A stretch of DNA of 11,864 nt from Thermoplasmata archaeon (lineage in GTDB: Archaea; Thermoplasmatota; Thermoplasmata; Thermoplasmatales; Thermoplasmataceae), in NCBI GenBank assembly GCA_021845325.1, contig JAKBRR010000017.1, positions 1 through 11,864 on the forward strand, written 5' to 3'. Within the stretch, counting starts at the first letter, position 1. Each line of letters begins with the position of its first letter. This document shows positions 5,738 through 11,864 of this stretch, piece by piece. Under the pieces are notes generated by a model, which saw nothing but the letters and a program-made list of their open reading frames with translations, made no database searches and had not been told where the DNA came from. The position numbers were made by a program, and so were the translations under genes.

Positions 5738-6964
5738 ATGGAAGCGTATTCAGACATTCTCAAATCAAAAATCAGTGATCCATCCTTCGATTATCGAAAG
5801 GAATCAATGCTGCGATTCCTGAAATCTCCAGTCAGAGATTACAAGGAAAGCCCCACAGTAAAAGACTACGTGGAAGTTACTGACATAGAACTTGTCAAAA
5901 TGGCCACAGGTAACTACTCCACAGGAAAAACTGACAAATCAAATTCAGCGGCAGATATAACTGTTTCAGGGAATCACTTTACTAAGAGAAATGGAAATTC
6001 TGCCCACTTCGACATGGATCATTTATCAAATGTTCTATCCAGATCTCCGCAAATAAGAAACAAGATAGAATCATTTTTCGGGAACGAAAGGGAAGAACAC
6101 CTTATCAATTCATCATGGCAGGATGGTCTATTTATAAAAACTCAACAGGATATATCTCTTTCCATAAGCATAGAATCTACAATAAATGCTGCAGAATCTG
6201 GATCACAGAAAGATTTTGTATGGGTTGGAAGGAACACAAAGCTGATTCTCTCTGATATCAGGACAAGTGAGGGCTCAGGTAACGGTGTTCAGGGTAGAAA
6301 CATTTACTTTTATCTTGAAGAGGGTGCGACTCTGGATTACCACTATTTGCAGGATAAGGCAGATGGTGTGTTCGATATCACATATATCAAAACATTCGGG
6401 GAAAAGAACAGCCTTGGGACAATATATCACATAAATCATGGATCAGGGAAGGTCCTTTTTCAAAACGAATCAAATCAGATGGGCGATCAGTCAGACTACA
6501 AGGTTTTTGGGGTAAGTTTCAGTTCAGGGAAACAGAAGATAGATATAAGGGACAGCAGTTTTCAGGTTGGAAAAAACACTAATGCTGATATTCATGTCAG
6601 GGGTGTTGTCACCGGAGAGAGTTCAACAATTCACCGCGGTAATATTGATATAGAACTGGAAAGTACCAAATCGACCGGATTTTATGATTCAAGAATTGTT
6701 CTTCTTTCAAAGCTTGGTTATGCTAATTCAAAGCCTGCATTAATGATAAAAAACAATGATACCAGATCAAAACATGGATCGGCAATAAGCTCCATAGACA
6801 AAGAAGAGCTAACTTATATTAGGAGCAGAGGAATATCAGAGAAGGATGCAAAATCTATGATTTCTGCTGGTTTTGTAGGCTCTATGATCGAAAGGGCGAA
6901 TAATGCAAAATTCACGGAAATGGTGGATAAATTTGCCCACGAGCTGATAATAGATGAAATTTGA
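5738..6964 (+). CDS. sufD: SufD, partner subunit of the SufBCD complex
   Basis: 408 residues, close to the size of SufD (about 420). It is a paralogue of SufB forming the SufB-SufD heterodimer needed for iron entry. The right-handed beta-helix core is divergent, but the C-terminal signature is clear: SKHGSAISSIDKEELTYIRSRGIS, in which H346 corresponds to the conserved SufD histidine (H360 in E. coli), and a helical SufC-binding end. The protein contains no cysteine, so it lacks the cysteine near that histidine in E. coli and cannot itself relay sulfur through a thiol. The N-terminal 130 residues are poorly conserved. It begins 6 nt after the sufB stop, with AGGATGAT as a Shine-Dalgarno-like sequence overlapping that stop, and overlaps sufS by 11 nt. 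Confidence 0.88.
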   Translation: MEAYSDILKSKISDPSFDYRKESMLRFLKSPVRDYKESPTVKDYVEVTDIELVKMATGNYSTGKTDKSNSAADITVSGNHFTKRNGNSAHFDMDHLSNVLSRSPQIRNKIESFFGNEREEHLINSSWQDGLFIKTQQDISLSISIESTINAAESGSQKDFVWVGRNTKLILSDIRTSEGSGNGVQGRNIYFYLEEGATLDYHYLQDKADGVFDITYIKTFGEKNSLGTIYHINHGSGKVLFQNESNQMGDQSDYKVFGVSFSSGKQKIDIRDSSFQVGKNTNADIHVRGVVTGESSTIHRGNIDIELESTKSTGFYDSRIVLLSKLGYANSKPALMIKNNDTRSKHGSAISSIDKEELTYIRSRGISEKDAKSMISAGFVGSMIERANNAKFTEMVDKFAHELIIDEI

Positions 6965-8237
6965 TGAGGTAAGGGAACATTTTCCTATCTTCAAAAAATT
7001 AGACGCAGAAAAGGTTGTATATCTGGATAATGCTTCAACAACACAGAAGCCGTATGAGGTAATTAATGCGGTAATGGATTTTTATGAGAATCATTGCAGC
7101 AATGTTCACCGGGGGGTATACAGGTTAGGCGAAGAAGCAACCGAGATGTTCAACCATTCCAGGGAGAATATCGGTAAATTCATCGGTGCAAAAGACAGGG
7201 AAATAGTTTTTGTAAGGAATACAACTGAAGCGCTGAATCTTCTTGCCCACTCTCTTGGCAGCAGATTGAAAGAAGGCGACGAGATTATTCTGAGCAATAG
7301 TGAACATCACTCTAATATTGTACCATGGCAGATGCTGAAAGAAAGAAAAAAAGTAAGATTAAAATTCATAAATTCCAGGCACGACCAACCAATTACTCCT
7401 GAAGATCTTTCCCCCTTAATATCAGGTAATACAAAGATTGTTTCCCTGACTGAATGTTCAAATATATTAGGAAATATCAATGATATTAAGCCAATATCTA
7501 AAATAGCTCATGATGCAGGTGCAGTTATGATTGTTGATGGTGCTCAGAGCGTACCGCACATGCCAGTAAACGTCAAGGAAATGGATTGTGATTTCCTTGC
7601 ATTTTCCGGACACAAAATGCTGGGACCATCGGGTATAGGATGCCTTTACGGTAAGGAGGAATCACTGGAGGAGCTCCCGCCATTCATGGGAGGAGGAGAA
7701 ATGATCAGGACAGTCACAAAGGAAAATTTCACCTGTGAGGATATACCAATAAAATTCGAGGCTGGAACTCCAAATATAGAAGGTGCCATCGGTTTTTCTG
7801 CAGCAATAGATTTCCTCAGGAATTTAGGAATGTCCAATGTACGAAATCATGAGAAGGATCTGATTTCCTATACGCTGAAGAAAGAAGAGGAGAGTAACAT
7901 CAGGGATCTAATATCATATGGAACCAGAAACATACAAAAAAGAGCCGGAATATATGCTTTTAACATTGGGGAAATACCAAAATTTGATAAGGAAAATATC
8001 AGTTCAGAGAACATATCCGTGAAGGTACATGCAATACATCCGCATGATCTGTCTTCAATGGCTGATAAAACCTATGGAGTTGAATTGAGATCGGGGCACC
8101 ACTGTGCCATGCCAATGACAGAAGATCTTGGAGTATCGGCTACTACCAGGGCATCATATTATGTGTATAACACACGTGAAGATGTTGAAAAACTGTTTGA
8201 GGCCATAAGTGCCAGCATTAAGAGGTTTGGATTTTGA
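6954..8237 (+). CDS. sufS: SufS, PLP-dependent cysteine desulfurase with an insertion
   Basis: A group II (SufS/CsdA-like) aminotransferase-fold enzyme that takes sulfur from L-cysteine, giving alanine and an enzyme persulfide. VYLDNASTTQKP near 22-33; SEHHSN at 116-121 with the PLP-stacking histidine; VDGAQSVPH with D195; FSGHKMLGPSGIG with the PLP lysine K221; RSGHHCA with the catalytic C384. Length is 427 residues, about 20 longer than usual. The extra residues fall at about 340-361, between FNIG and HPHD, where relatives have only a few residues, so this is an insertion close to the active-site cysteine loop. It is predicted charged and polar. It overlaps the end of sufD by 11 nt and ends in TTTTGA shared with the sufU start. 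The sulfur acceptor is probably the next gene product. Confidence 0.95.
   Translation: MKFDEVREHFPIFKKLDAEKVVYLDNASTTQKPYEVINAVMDFYENHCSNVHRGVYRLGEEATEMFNHSRENIGKFIGAKDREIVFVRNTTEALNLLAHSLGSRLKEGDEIILSNSEHHSNIVPWQMLKERKKVRLKFINSRHDQPITPEDLSPLISGNTKIVSLTECSNILGNINDIKPISKIAHDAGAVMIVDGAQSVPHMPVNVKEMDCDFLAFSGHKMLGPSGIGCLYGKEESLEELPPFMGGGEMIRTVTKENFTCEDIPIKFEAGTPNIEGAIGFSAAIDFLRNLGMSNVRNHEKDLISYTLKKEEESNIRDLISYGTRNIQKRAGIYAFNIGEIPKFDKENISSENISVKVHAIHPHDLSSMADKTYGVELRSGHHCAMPMTEDLGVSATTRASYYVYNTREDVEKLFEAISASIKRFGF
8222..8226 (+). promoter_or_regulatory. Shine-Dalgarno-like site deciding a TTG start for sufU
   Basis: GAGGT inside the end of sufS, 7 nt before TTG at 8234, the same arrangement as before sufB. 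It supports the TTG start overlapping the sufS stop by four bases (TTGA). No ATG lies near the expected N-terminus. Confidence 0.5.
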
Positions 8238-8620
8238 CTGCAGACGAATATATCAATAGTGAGATTCTGGACGAACATTTCAGAACACCTAGAAATTTCG
8301 GTAGAATTCCAGAACATGATGTGGAAATAATAGAGACAAATCCAACATGCGGAGATACCATAGTCCTTGATATGAAATTTAAAGGAGAAATTTTAGTGGA
8401 TATAAAATATATAACCAGAGGATGCTCAATCAGTACTGCTGCTGCATCAATCCTTTCGGAAAATCTAATGGGAAAGACCAGGGATGAAATAGAACATACA
8501 AGCAAGGAAGAGGTACTGGCGAATCTGGGTTTGAAACTCGGGCCAGCGAGAGAGAGGTGCGCATTAATCTCATATGATGCAGCACAAAAAGGAATAAAAA
8601 AGCACTTTAAGAACAGGTAA
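8234..8620 (+). CDS. sufU: SufU/IscU-like sulfur-acceptor or scaffold protein
   Basis: 128 residues of the IscU/SufU/NifU-N fold. N-terminal ILDEHFRTPRNFG matches the family's D-H-x-x-x-P-R-N-x-G. Ligands are C39 and D41 in NPTCGD, C64 in RGCSIS, and C109 in RERCAL. In SufU such Cys3Asp sites bind zinc and receive persulfide from SufS; in IscU they hold the nascent cluster. The R-x-x-C-A ending and lack of the IscU LPPVK-x-H-C motif look like SufU. However, C64 to C109 is 45 residues, near the IscU spacing and about 18 shorter than in Bacillus SufU, so the SufU insertion is absent. The start is TTG with GAGGT 7 nt upstream; the gene overlaps sufS by 4 nt. It is the last gene of the operon, 12 nt from the convergent membrane protein gene. 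A SufU role is favoured by the neighbouring SufS and SufBCD. Confidence 0.88.
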   Translation: MTADEYINSEILDEHFRTPRNFGRIPEHDVEIIETNPTCGDTIVLDMKFKGEILVDIKYITRGCSISTAAASILSENLMGKTRDEIEHTSKEEVLANLGLKLGPARERCALISYDAAQKGIKKHFKNR

Positions 8621-8632
8621 AAAATCAAAATT
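8619..8632 (-). terminator. T-tract terminator candidate of the membrane protein gene
   Basis: On the minus strand a TTTT run and then TTTTTT follow directly after the stop at 8633. Archaeal termination needs little more than such tracts. They overlap the last bases of sufU on the other strand. Confidence 0.35.
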
Positions 8633-9229
8633 TCAAAACGAGGGAAATACGAGCAGAATCAAGGCAGTAGCCAGGAGAAGAAAACCAATCACGTAATCAA
8701 GGTTCTCAGGTTTCATTTCAGACATCCTTTTCCCAACAGTCTTTGAATTGAGGAACATGATTGCATTTATGGACAATATGCTGGATATAAGAAATCCAAT
8801 AAAAATCAGCAATCCGTATGGAAGAGTGTATTCTGAAGCTGAAACCATTATGGGTATAATGGCAAAATCCGGGAAAACACTGACCGCAATGATTGAATTC
8901 TCAACATGTCTATTAGATTCTTTTGATTCTCCATATCCGTTTATTATGAAGTATAAACCAACTACAATGAGCAATGCAATTGAAATATATATTAGCTCAT
9001 AGACATCCGCCCTGAGAAACGTGAATCCAAGGAATAGAAAGAGTAGACCAATGGCTCCGGATATAGTTGCATGACCCCCGCCAATCAATGTAGCCATACC
9101 ATATTTCTTAGTGCGAGAATACCCTCTTTTTGCTGAAAGCGATGTCAGTGGAATCCAATGATCTGGTGCGAGCATATGAAAGAACGCAATTAGAATGGCG
9201 AGAATTAAGAGAAAACCAAGAGGTATCAT
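8633..9229 (-). CDS. Polytopic membrane protein with H-x4-D-H motif, NicO/UreH-like metal transporter
   Basis: 198 residues from the chosen start, about six hydrophobic spans and short loops, so an inner-membrane protein. In the first span FHMLAPDHWIPL holds H-x4-D-H, the signature of nickel/cobalt transporters of the NiCoT/NicO type and of UreH-like relatives. GGGHATISG in the second span carries another histidine at the place of their second motif. A role in Ni/Co or other metal (or sulfur compound) transport is inferred from these two motifs only; the length is small for a NiCoT. An ATG 15 nt further upstream (9244) gives 203 residues, but the TATA-like TTAAAATAT at 9249-9257 is about 25 nt before 9229 and would overlap the leader of the longer form, so 9229 is preferred. 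Convergent with the suf operon and not part of it. Confidence 0.65.
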   Translation of the reverse strand: MIPLGFLLILAILIAFFHMLAPDHWIPLTSLSAKRGYSRTKKYGMATLIGGGHATISGAIGLLFLFLGFTFLRADVYELIYISIALLIVVGLYFIINGYGESKESNRHVENSIIAVSVFPDFAIIPIMVSASEYTLPYGLLIFIGFLISSILSINAIMFLNSKTVGKRMSEMKPENLDYVIGFLLLATALILLVFPSF

Positions 9230-9248
9230 TTCGAGTAAATCCATATTT

Positions 9249-9257
9249 ATATTTTAA
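9249..9257 (-). promoter_or_regulatory. TATA box of the membrane protein gene
   Basis: TTAAAATAT on the minus strand, centred about 25 nt before the ATG at 9229 but only about 9 nt before the alternative ATG at 9244. No better TATA element lies further out. Confidence 0.4.
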
Positions 9258-9349
9258 TCTAAGTGAATTTTTTCCTGTTTATGTTTCATGTATTAATAAA
9301 CACTGGATGAAAATCATAATTTTTTCTTAACTATATTATATTAGTAAAA

Positions 9350-9423
9350 TGGGGCTGACCGGATTCGGACCGGTGACCTCCCGGTTATCAGCCGGGTGCT
9401 CCACCATGCTAAGCTACAGCCCC
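9350..9423 (-). tRNA. tRNA-Ile (anticodon GAT)
   Basis: On the minus strand the cloverleaf folds fully. The acceptor GGGGCTG pairs with CAGCCCC. The D arm is GCTT/GAGC. The anticodon stem CCCGG/CCGGG holds loop CTGATAA, anticodon GAT (9387-9389). The T arm ACCGG/CCGGT holds loop TCCGAAT. The discriminator is A at 9350. There is no intron and CCA is not encoded, as is common in archaea. TTTT follows at 9349-9346 and would serve as terminator. Minus-strand DNA upstream has only a weak TATA-like CATATC near -30. Confidence 0.95.
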
Positions 9424-9425
9424 CT

Positions 9426-9642
9426 AACCATATGTTTCAGGTTGATCGGGATATGACAGATGAGCAAATTTTGTCAATCACGACTGAACAAAATTTAATC
9501 CTGACGACGGTTGATTTCTTTGCACTACAAAAGCCTTATGATTACAGTGAAGGTATTCCTGTGCTCTGATGAATTTAATATGAAAAAATTGGAATATAAA
9601 CTTCAATCCATAGTCAAGCTGGTTCTTCAATTAACAAAATAA
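9426..9642 (+). pseudogene. Frameshifted, 5'-truncated remnant of a DUF5615/PIN-like protein
   Basis: From 9426 a frame reads NHMFQVDRDMTDEQIL, then LILTTVDFFAL and SEGIPVL, stopping at 9569. One base out of frame, the reading continues as CSDEFNMKKLEYKLQSIV and so on to a stop at 9640-9642. The pattern S/T-D-E-x-I-L, then I-L-T-T-x-D-F, then G-I-P-V-L resembles the second half of DUF5615 (PIN-like, Mut7-C-related) proteins, often parts of toxin-antitoxin-like pairs. The first 35 or so residues, with the first acidic motif, are missing, and the homology begins at the very edge of the tRNA-Ile gene. A single-base frameshift near 9556-9566 would join the two parts. It is recognised by eye from a short stretch, so moderate certainty; a chance reading frame is the alternative. 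Confidence 0.4.
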
Positions 9643-9675
9643 AGCACGACCGATGTTTTCTAGCTCTTGTATTTG

Positions 9676-10962
9676 TTAAGAAGCCATGGATTTAATGAGA
9701 TTATCTAAATCTTCCATCTTTCCTGTTAACTGCTTTCCAGAATTCATATCCCTGATTGTTAATACGTTATCCCTTAATTCCTTAGGTCCAATTATTATGG
9801 TATGGGTCAAGCTGTTTGATGCGGCTTTCTTAAGCTGGTTAGATAGCGATGCCTGTGAAGTATCAACATTAACTGCATATCCCAATCGCCTGATTTTTGT
9901 AGCTAATTCATAGGCAGTAAATATTGCCTCATCCCCTACGGTACAAACCCCAAAACTGCTTTCCTTCTCAGTCAACTCCCACTGGTTATTTTTCTTCAGC
10001 AGAAGTTCAAGAACCGCATCACCCATACCAAAACCCACAGCTTCAACCTGTGTACCGGCAATGAGTTGGCCCAGATTGTTATACCTGCCACCTCCAAAAA
10101 TGGATCTGAATTCTCCGGCTATATCGAATCCTTCAAAGACAATGCCTGTATAATATCCAAGCCCTCTTACAACAGATGCGTCGTAGACAAGTTCGGCATC
10201 AGTAAATTTAGTGACAAGTTTACCTGTATTTATAAGCCTTGAAATAATTTCCTCGTTCTCTTTTTTGAATTTTTCAGGGAATTTTGAACCAAGCTGATCT
10301 AATTTGATTTCTTTTCCCAATAATTGAAGAAGAAAGTCTGCTTTCTCTTTATCTTCGCATAATTCCAGCAACTGACTTTTAAATTCCTCTGCGCTCAATT
10401 TTCTATAATGATCTATAAGTGAATATCCCCTGGAAATATCTGAAATTCCAATATCACTGAGAAGTTTTTCCATTAACATTCTGTCGTTTATTCTAACTTT
10501 GTATTTGCCGGAAAGGCCCAGTTTATCAAGTGTACTGCAAGCCAGACCTATAATTTCAGCATCGGCATACACTGAACCGTCTCCAAAAATATCAGCGTTA
10601 AATTGTGTATGTTCCCTTGATCTACCTGACTGGGGTTCCTCGTATCTCCACAATTTAGGTAAGCAGAACCATTTTACCGGTTTTTTAAGATCTTTTCGGG
10701 ATGTAAGCATTCTCACAACAGAAGGTGTAGCTTCCGGTATCATTGTTAATTCTCTGCCGCCTTTGTCTGTGAAGGAGAATGTCTGGGTTAAAAGTTCTTC
10801 ACCAGACTTTACACGATAAAGATCCAGATATTCCAGTGAAGGAATTTCAATCTGTGAAAAATAGAACTTCCTTGCGGTTTCTCTCATCACATCGAACATT
10901 TTTTGCCTTGGGAGCATGTCCTCCGGATAGGAATCTCTAAAGCCTCTGACTCTTTCTATCAT
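9676..10962 (-). CDS. hisS: Histidyl-tRNA synthetase
   Basis: 428 residues, the normal size of HisRS, a class II synthetase that charges tRNA-His. In order: MIERVRGFRD at the N-terminus; motif 1 region around 36-50; TMIPEATPSVVR near 73-84; motif 2 from about 98 with PKLWRYEEPQ and R-S-R-E-H-T-Q-F-N-A-D (114-124); the histidine-specific RGLGYYTGIVFEGF at 266-279 and FGGGRYNNLG at 289-298; motif 3 as EAVGFGMGDAVLELLL at 307-322, where many bacterial enzymes have G-x-E-R. The C-terminal 90 residues are the anticodon-binding domain (GYAVNVDTSQASLSNQLKKA). The start follows a TATA-like sequence at about 27 nt. Divergent from the Fur-family gene. Confidence 0.96.
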   Translation of the reverse strand: MIERVRGFRDSYPEDMLPRQKMFDVMRETARKFYFSQIEIPSLEYLDLYRVKSGEELLTQTFSFTDKGGRELTMIPEATPSVVRMLTSRKDLKKPVKWFCLPKLWRYEEPQSGRSREHTQFNADIFGDGSVYADAEIIGLACSTLDKLGLSGKYKVRINDRMLMEKLLSDIGISDISRGYSLIDHYRKLSAEEFKSQLLELCEDKEKADFLLQLLGKEIKLDQLGSKFPEKFKKENEEIISRLINTGKLVTKFTDAELVYDASVVRGLGYYTGIVFEGFDIAGEFRSIFGGGRYNNLGQLIAGTQVEAVGFGMGDAVLELLLKKNNQWELTEKESSFGVCTVGDEAIFTAYELATKIRRLGYAVNVDTSQASLSNQLKKAASNSLTHTIIIGPKELRDNVLTIRDMNSGKQLTGKMEDLDNLIKSMAS

Positions 10963-10985
10963 CCTTAACGGAGGGTATATGCTAA

Positions 10986-10993
10986 CATATAAT
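10986..10993 (-). promoter_or_regulatory. TATA box of hisS
   Basis: ATTATATG on the minus strand, centred about 27 nt before the ATG at 10962. A second candidate, TTTATAAT, partly overlaps at 10992-10999 and would leave a leader of about 8 nt. Confidence 0.4.
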
Positions 10994-11002
10994 TATAAAC
11001 TG

Positions 11003-11010
11003 TTTTATAC
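11003..11010 (+). promoter_or_regulatory. TATA box of the Fur/PerR-family gene
   Basis: TTTTATAC centred about 28 nt upstream of the ATG at 11035. It makes that ATG, and not the in-frame TTG at 11014, the likely leaderless start. Confidence 0.45.
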
Positions 11011-11034
11011 TATTTGATAATTAATGTTAAATTG

Positions 11035-11457
11035 ATGACAGATTTAAGTGAGAAACTAAGGGATTCAGGATTAAAAATAACACCGCAGAGAATGCAGGTG
11101 ATGAGATATGTTGTGGCCAATCCAGGCAGTCACTTTACTGCAGAGGATATTCATCAGGAGTTGATGAAAACAGAGCCTACAATTCCAATCTCTACCATTT
11201 ATAATATAACAAGAGCTCTGTCAGATTCAGGGCTAATAAAAGCATTTGAAATAAACGGAAGAATGGTTTTCGAAAGCAATATGGAAACGCACGCAAATTT
11301 CTATTGCACTATGTGTAACGAAATCACCGATATACCCATATCAGAAGAGGCTATGGCAAATCTCGTGCCTCCAGATTATGTGGTAACAGATATATCTTTA
11401 ATTATAAAGGGAATCTGCAGAACCTGCAATGTTAAAGAAGTAGCTGCTGAAGCATAA
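11035..11457 (+). CDS. Fur/PerR-family metal-dependent transcriptional regulator
   Basis: 140 residues, the usual length. The N-terminal winged helix is GLKITPQRMQVM, then SHFTAEDIHQEL, then PISTIYNITRALSDSGLI as recognition helix. The C-terminal part has two CxxC pairs, C91/C94 and C128/C131, the structural zinc site seen in PerR and many Fur proteins. Aligned by eye to Bacillus PerR, regulatory-metal residues H37, D85, H91, H93 and D104 correspond to H33, E80 or S81, H86, N88 and D99. Two ligands thus differ, while the two histidines that PerR oxidises are kept. Sensing of peroxide, iron or another metal cannot be decided. ATG 11035 is chosen from the TATA spacing; a TTG 21 nt upstream is in frame. 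Its end overlaps the convergent folP by 26 nt. It could influence suf or hisS, but no known target site is evident. Confidence 0.88.
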   Translation: MTDLSEKLRDSGLKITPQRMQVMRYVVANPGSHFTAEDIHQELMKTEPTIPISTIYNITRALSDSGLIKAFEINGRMVFESNMETHANFYCTMCNEITDIPISEEAMANLVPPDYVVTDISLIIKGICRTCNVKEVAAEA

Positions 11458-11864
11458 TTAGTGCATTTCTATTTTCATTAACATCGTGTACTCTCAATAT
11501 ATCTACAGAGTTCATAGCCAGATGCAGTGAAGTGGCTATGGTTTCAGGCAGTCTTTCATGAACGTTTGAACCTGTTAATTTACCAATGAAACTTTTTCTG
11601 GAAGTTCCAAAGAGTACCTCCGGGCCAATACTAAATGAAATTGCATTAGCAATTAAGCTCATATTTCCTTCTGACGTTTTTGAAAATCCGACGCCGGGGT
11701 CTATTATTATTCTATCTGGTTTTATTCCGTAGTCCAGCATTGATCCAACTCTTTCGAAAAAGAACATATTAATTTCTGCAATTAGATCATCATAATCAAC
11801 AAGACTGTTCATTGTTTCAGGTGTTCCACGCATATGCATGACAATACACTTCTTTTTACCAGTC
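11432..11864 (-). CDS. folP: Dihydropteroate synthase, C-terminal part (5' end outside window)
   Basis: 144 residues are visible, about half of a usual DHPS; the frame is open to the right edge. The TIM-barrel enzyme joins p-aminobenzoate to the pterin pyrophosphate in folate-type cofactor synthesis. Motifs: MHMRGTPETM (barrel strand and pterin-site region), RIIIDPGVGFSKT with the pterin-binding Asp, LFGTSRKSFIG with the S-R-K motif for substrate binding, RLPETIATSLHLA, and ILRVHDV as the last strand with R-x-H for pyrophosphate. The stop lies inside the last codons of the Fur-family gene on the other strand (26-nt overlap of 3' ends). Many archaea lack this enzyme, so its presence is mildly informative about the lineage's pterin pathway. 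Confidence 0.93.
   Translation of the reverse strand, partial: TGKKKCIVMHMRGTPETMNSLVDYDDLIAEINMFFFERVGSMLDYGIKPDRIIIDPGVGFSKTSEGNMSLIANAISFSIGPEVLFGTSRKSFIGKLTGSNVHERLPETIATSLHLAMNSVDILRVHDVNENRNALIMLQQLLL

Noticed and set aside
8218..8628. 136-residue open frame on the minus strand opposite sufU
   Set aside because: It lies wholly over a clear SufU gene, has no family motif, and its composition is what antisense of that gene gives.
2789..9244. A novel defence or toxin system in the central region
   Set aside because: All genes are explained by the SUF pathway and a metal-transporter-like protein; no nuclease, toxin or phage-related domain was seen.
9432..9569. 45-codon frame as an intact small gene
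   Set aside because: No TATA box or Shine-Dalgarno before it, start pressed against the tRNA, and similarity continues in another frame; better read as a remnant.
9567..9600. TGATGA resembling a box C of a C/D guide RNA
   Set aside because: No matching box D or second C'/D' pair at a proper distance was found.
10499..10819. 106-residue plus-strand frame opposite hisS
   Set aside because: It covers the motif 2 region of hisS on the other strand and shows no independent protein features.

Overview
The window looks like a chromosomal segment of a Thermoplasmata-type (Thermoplasmatales-like) euryarchaeon. The reasons are archaeal-type TATA boxes about 25-28 nt upstream of start codons with no leader, an AT-rich genome rich in AGA/AGG (Arg) and ATA (Ile) codons, a tRNA gene without encoded CCA, an XPD/Rad3-type helicase, an archaeal-style histidyl-tRNA synthetase, and sugar-phosphate and folate enzymes. 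The assignment is an inference from gene content and style; no genus is claimed.

Layout. Positions 2-289 are the C-terminal end of an XPD/Rad3-like helicase. 352-1329 is an MDR-family oxidoreductase that appears to have lost its catalytic zinc site. It converges on a minus-strand pair: a Nudix hydrolase of Ap4A-hydrolase type (2042-2467) followed by ribulose-phosphate 3-epimerase (1355-1999). A 320-nt non-coding stretch (2468-2788) holds several inverted repeats and T-tracts.

The centrepiece is 2789-8620, a complete SUF iron-sulfur cluster assembly locus. A SufR-like winged-helix regulator with C-terminal cysteines (minus strand) is divergent from the operon sufC-sufB-sufD-sufS-sufU (plus strand). 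SufS would take sulfur from cysteine, SufU would accept it, and the SufBCD complex would build the cluster under SufC ATPase action. The 80-nt gap between regulator and operon carries an extended dyad whose centre lies exactly midway between the two opposing TATA boxes, so one regulator dimer could switch both promoters. Genes inside the operon overlap or nearly abut, and several are preceded by Shine-Dalgarno-like GAGGT.

After the operon, convergent to it, lies a polytopic membrane protein with an H-x4-D-H motif typical of nickel/cobalt (NicO/UreH-like) transporters (8633-9229), then tRNA-Ile(GAT) (9350-9423, minus). Directly beside the tRNA, on the opposite strand, is what looks like a frameshifted remnant of a DUF5615/PIN-like protein (9426-9642). 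hisS (9676-10962, minus) is divergent from a Fur/PerR-family regulator (11035-11457, plus). The stop of that regulator overlaps the end of an incomplete dihydropteroate synthase gene (11432-11864, minus) that runs off the window edge.

No CRISPR array, intact insertion sequence, phage gene or recognisable defence system is present. The most interesting material is the SUF locus (its regulator and operator, an insertion in SufS, a mixed SufU/IscU scaffold) and the tRNA-adjacent gene remnant.
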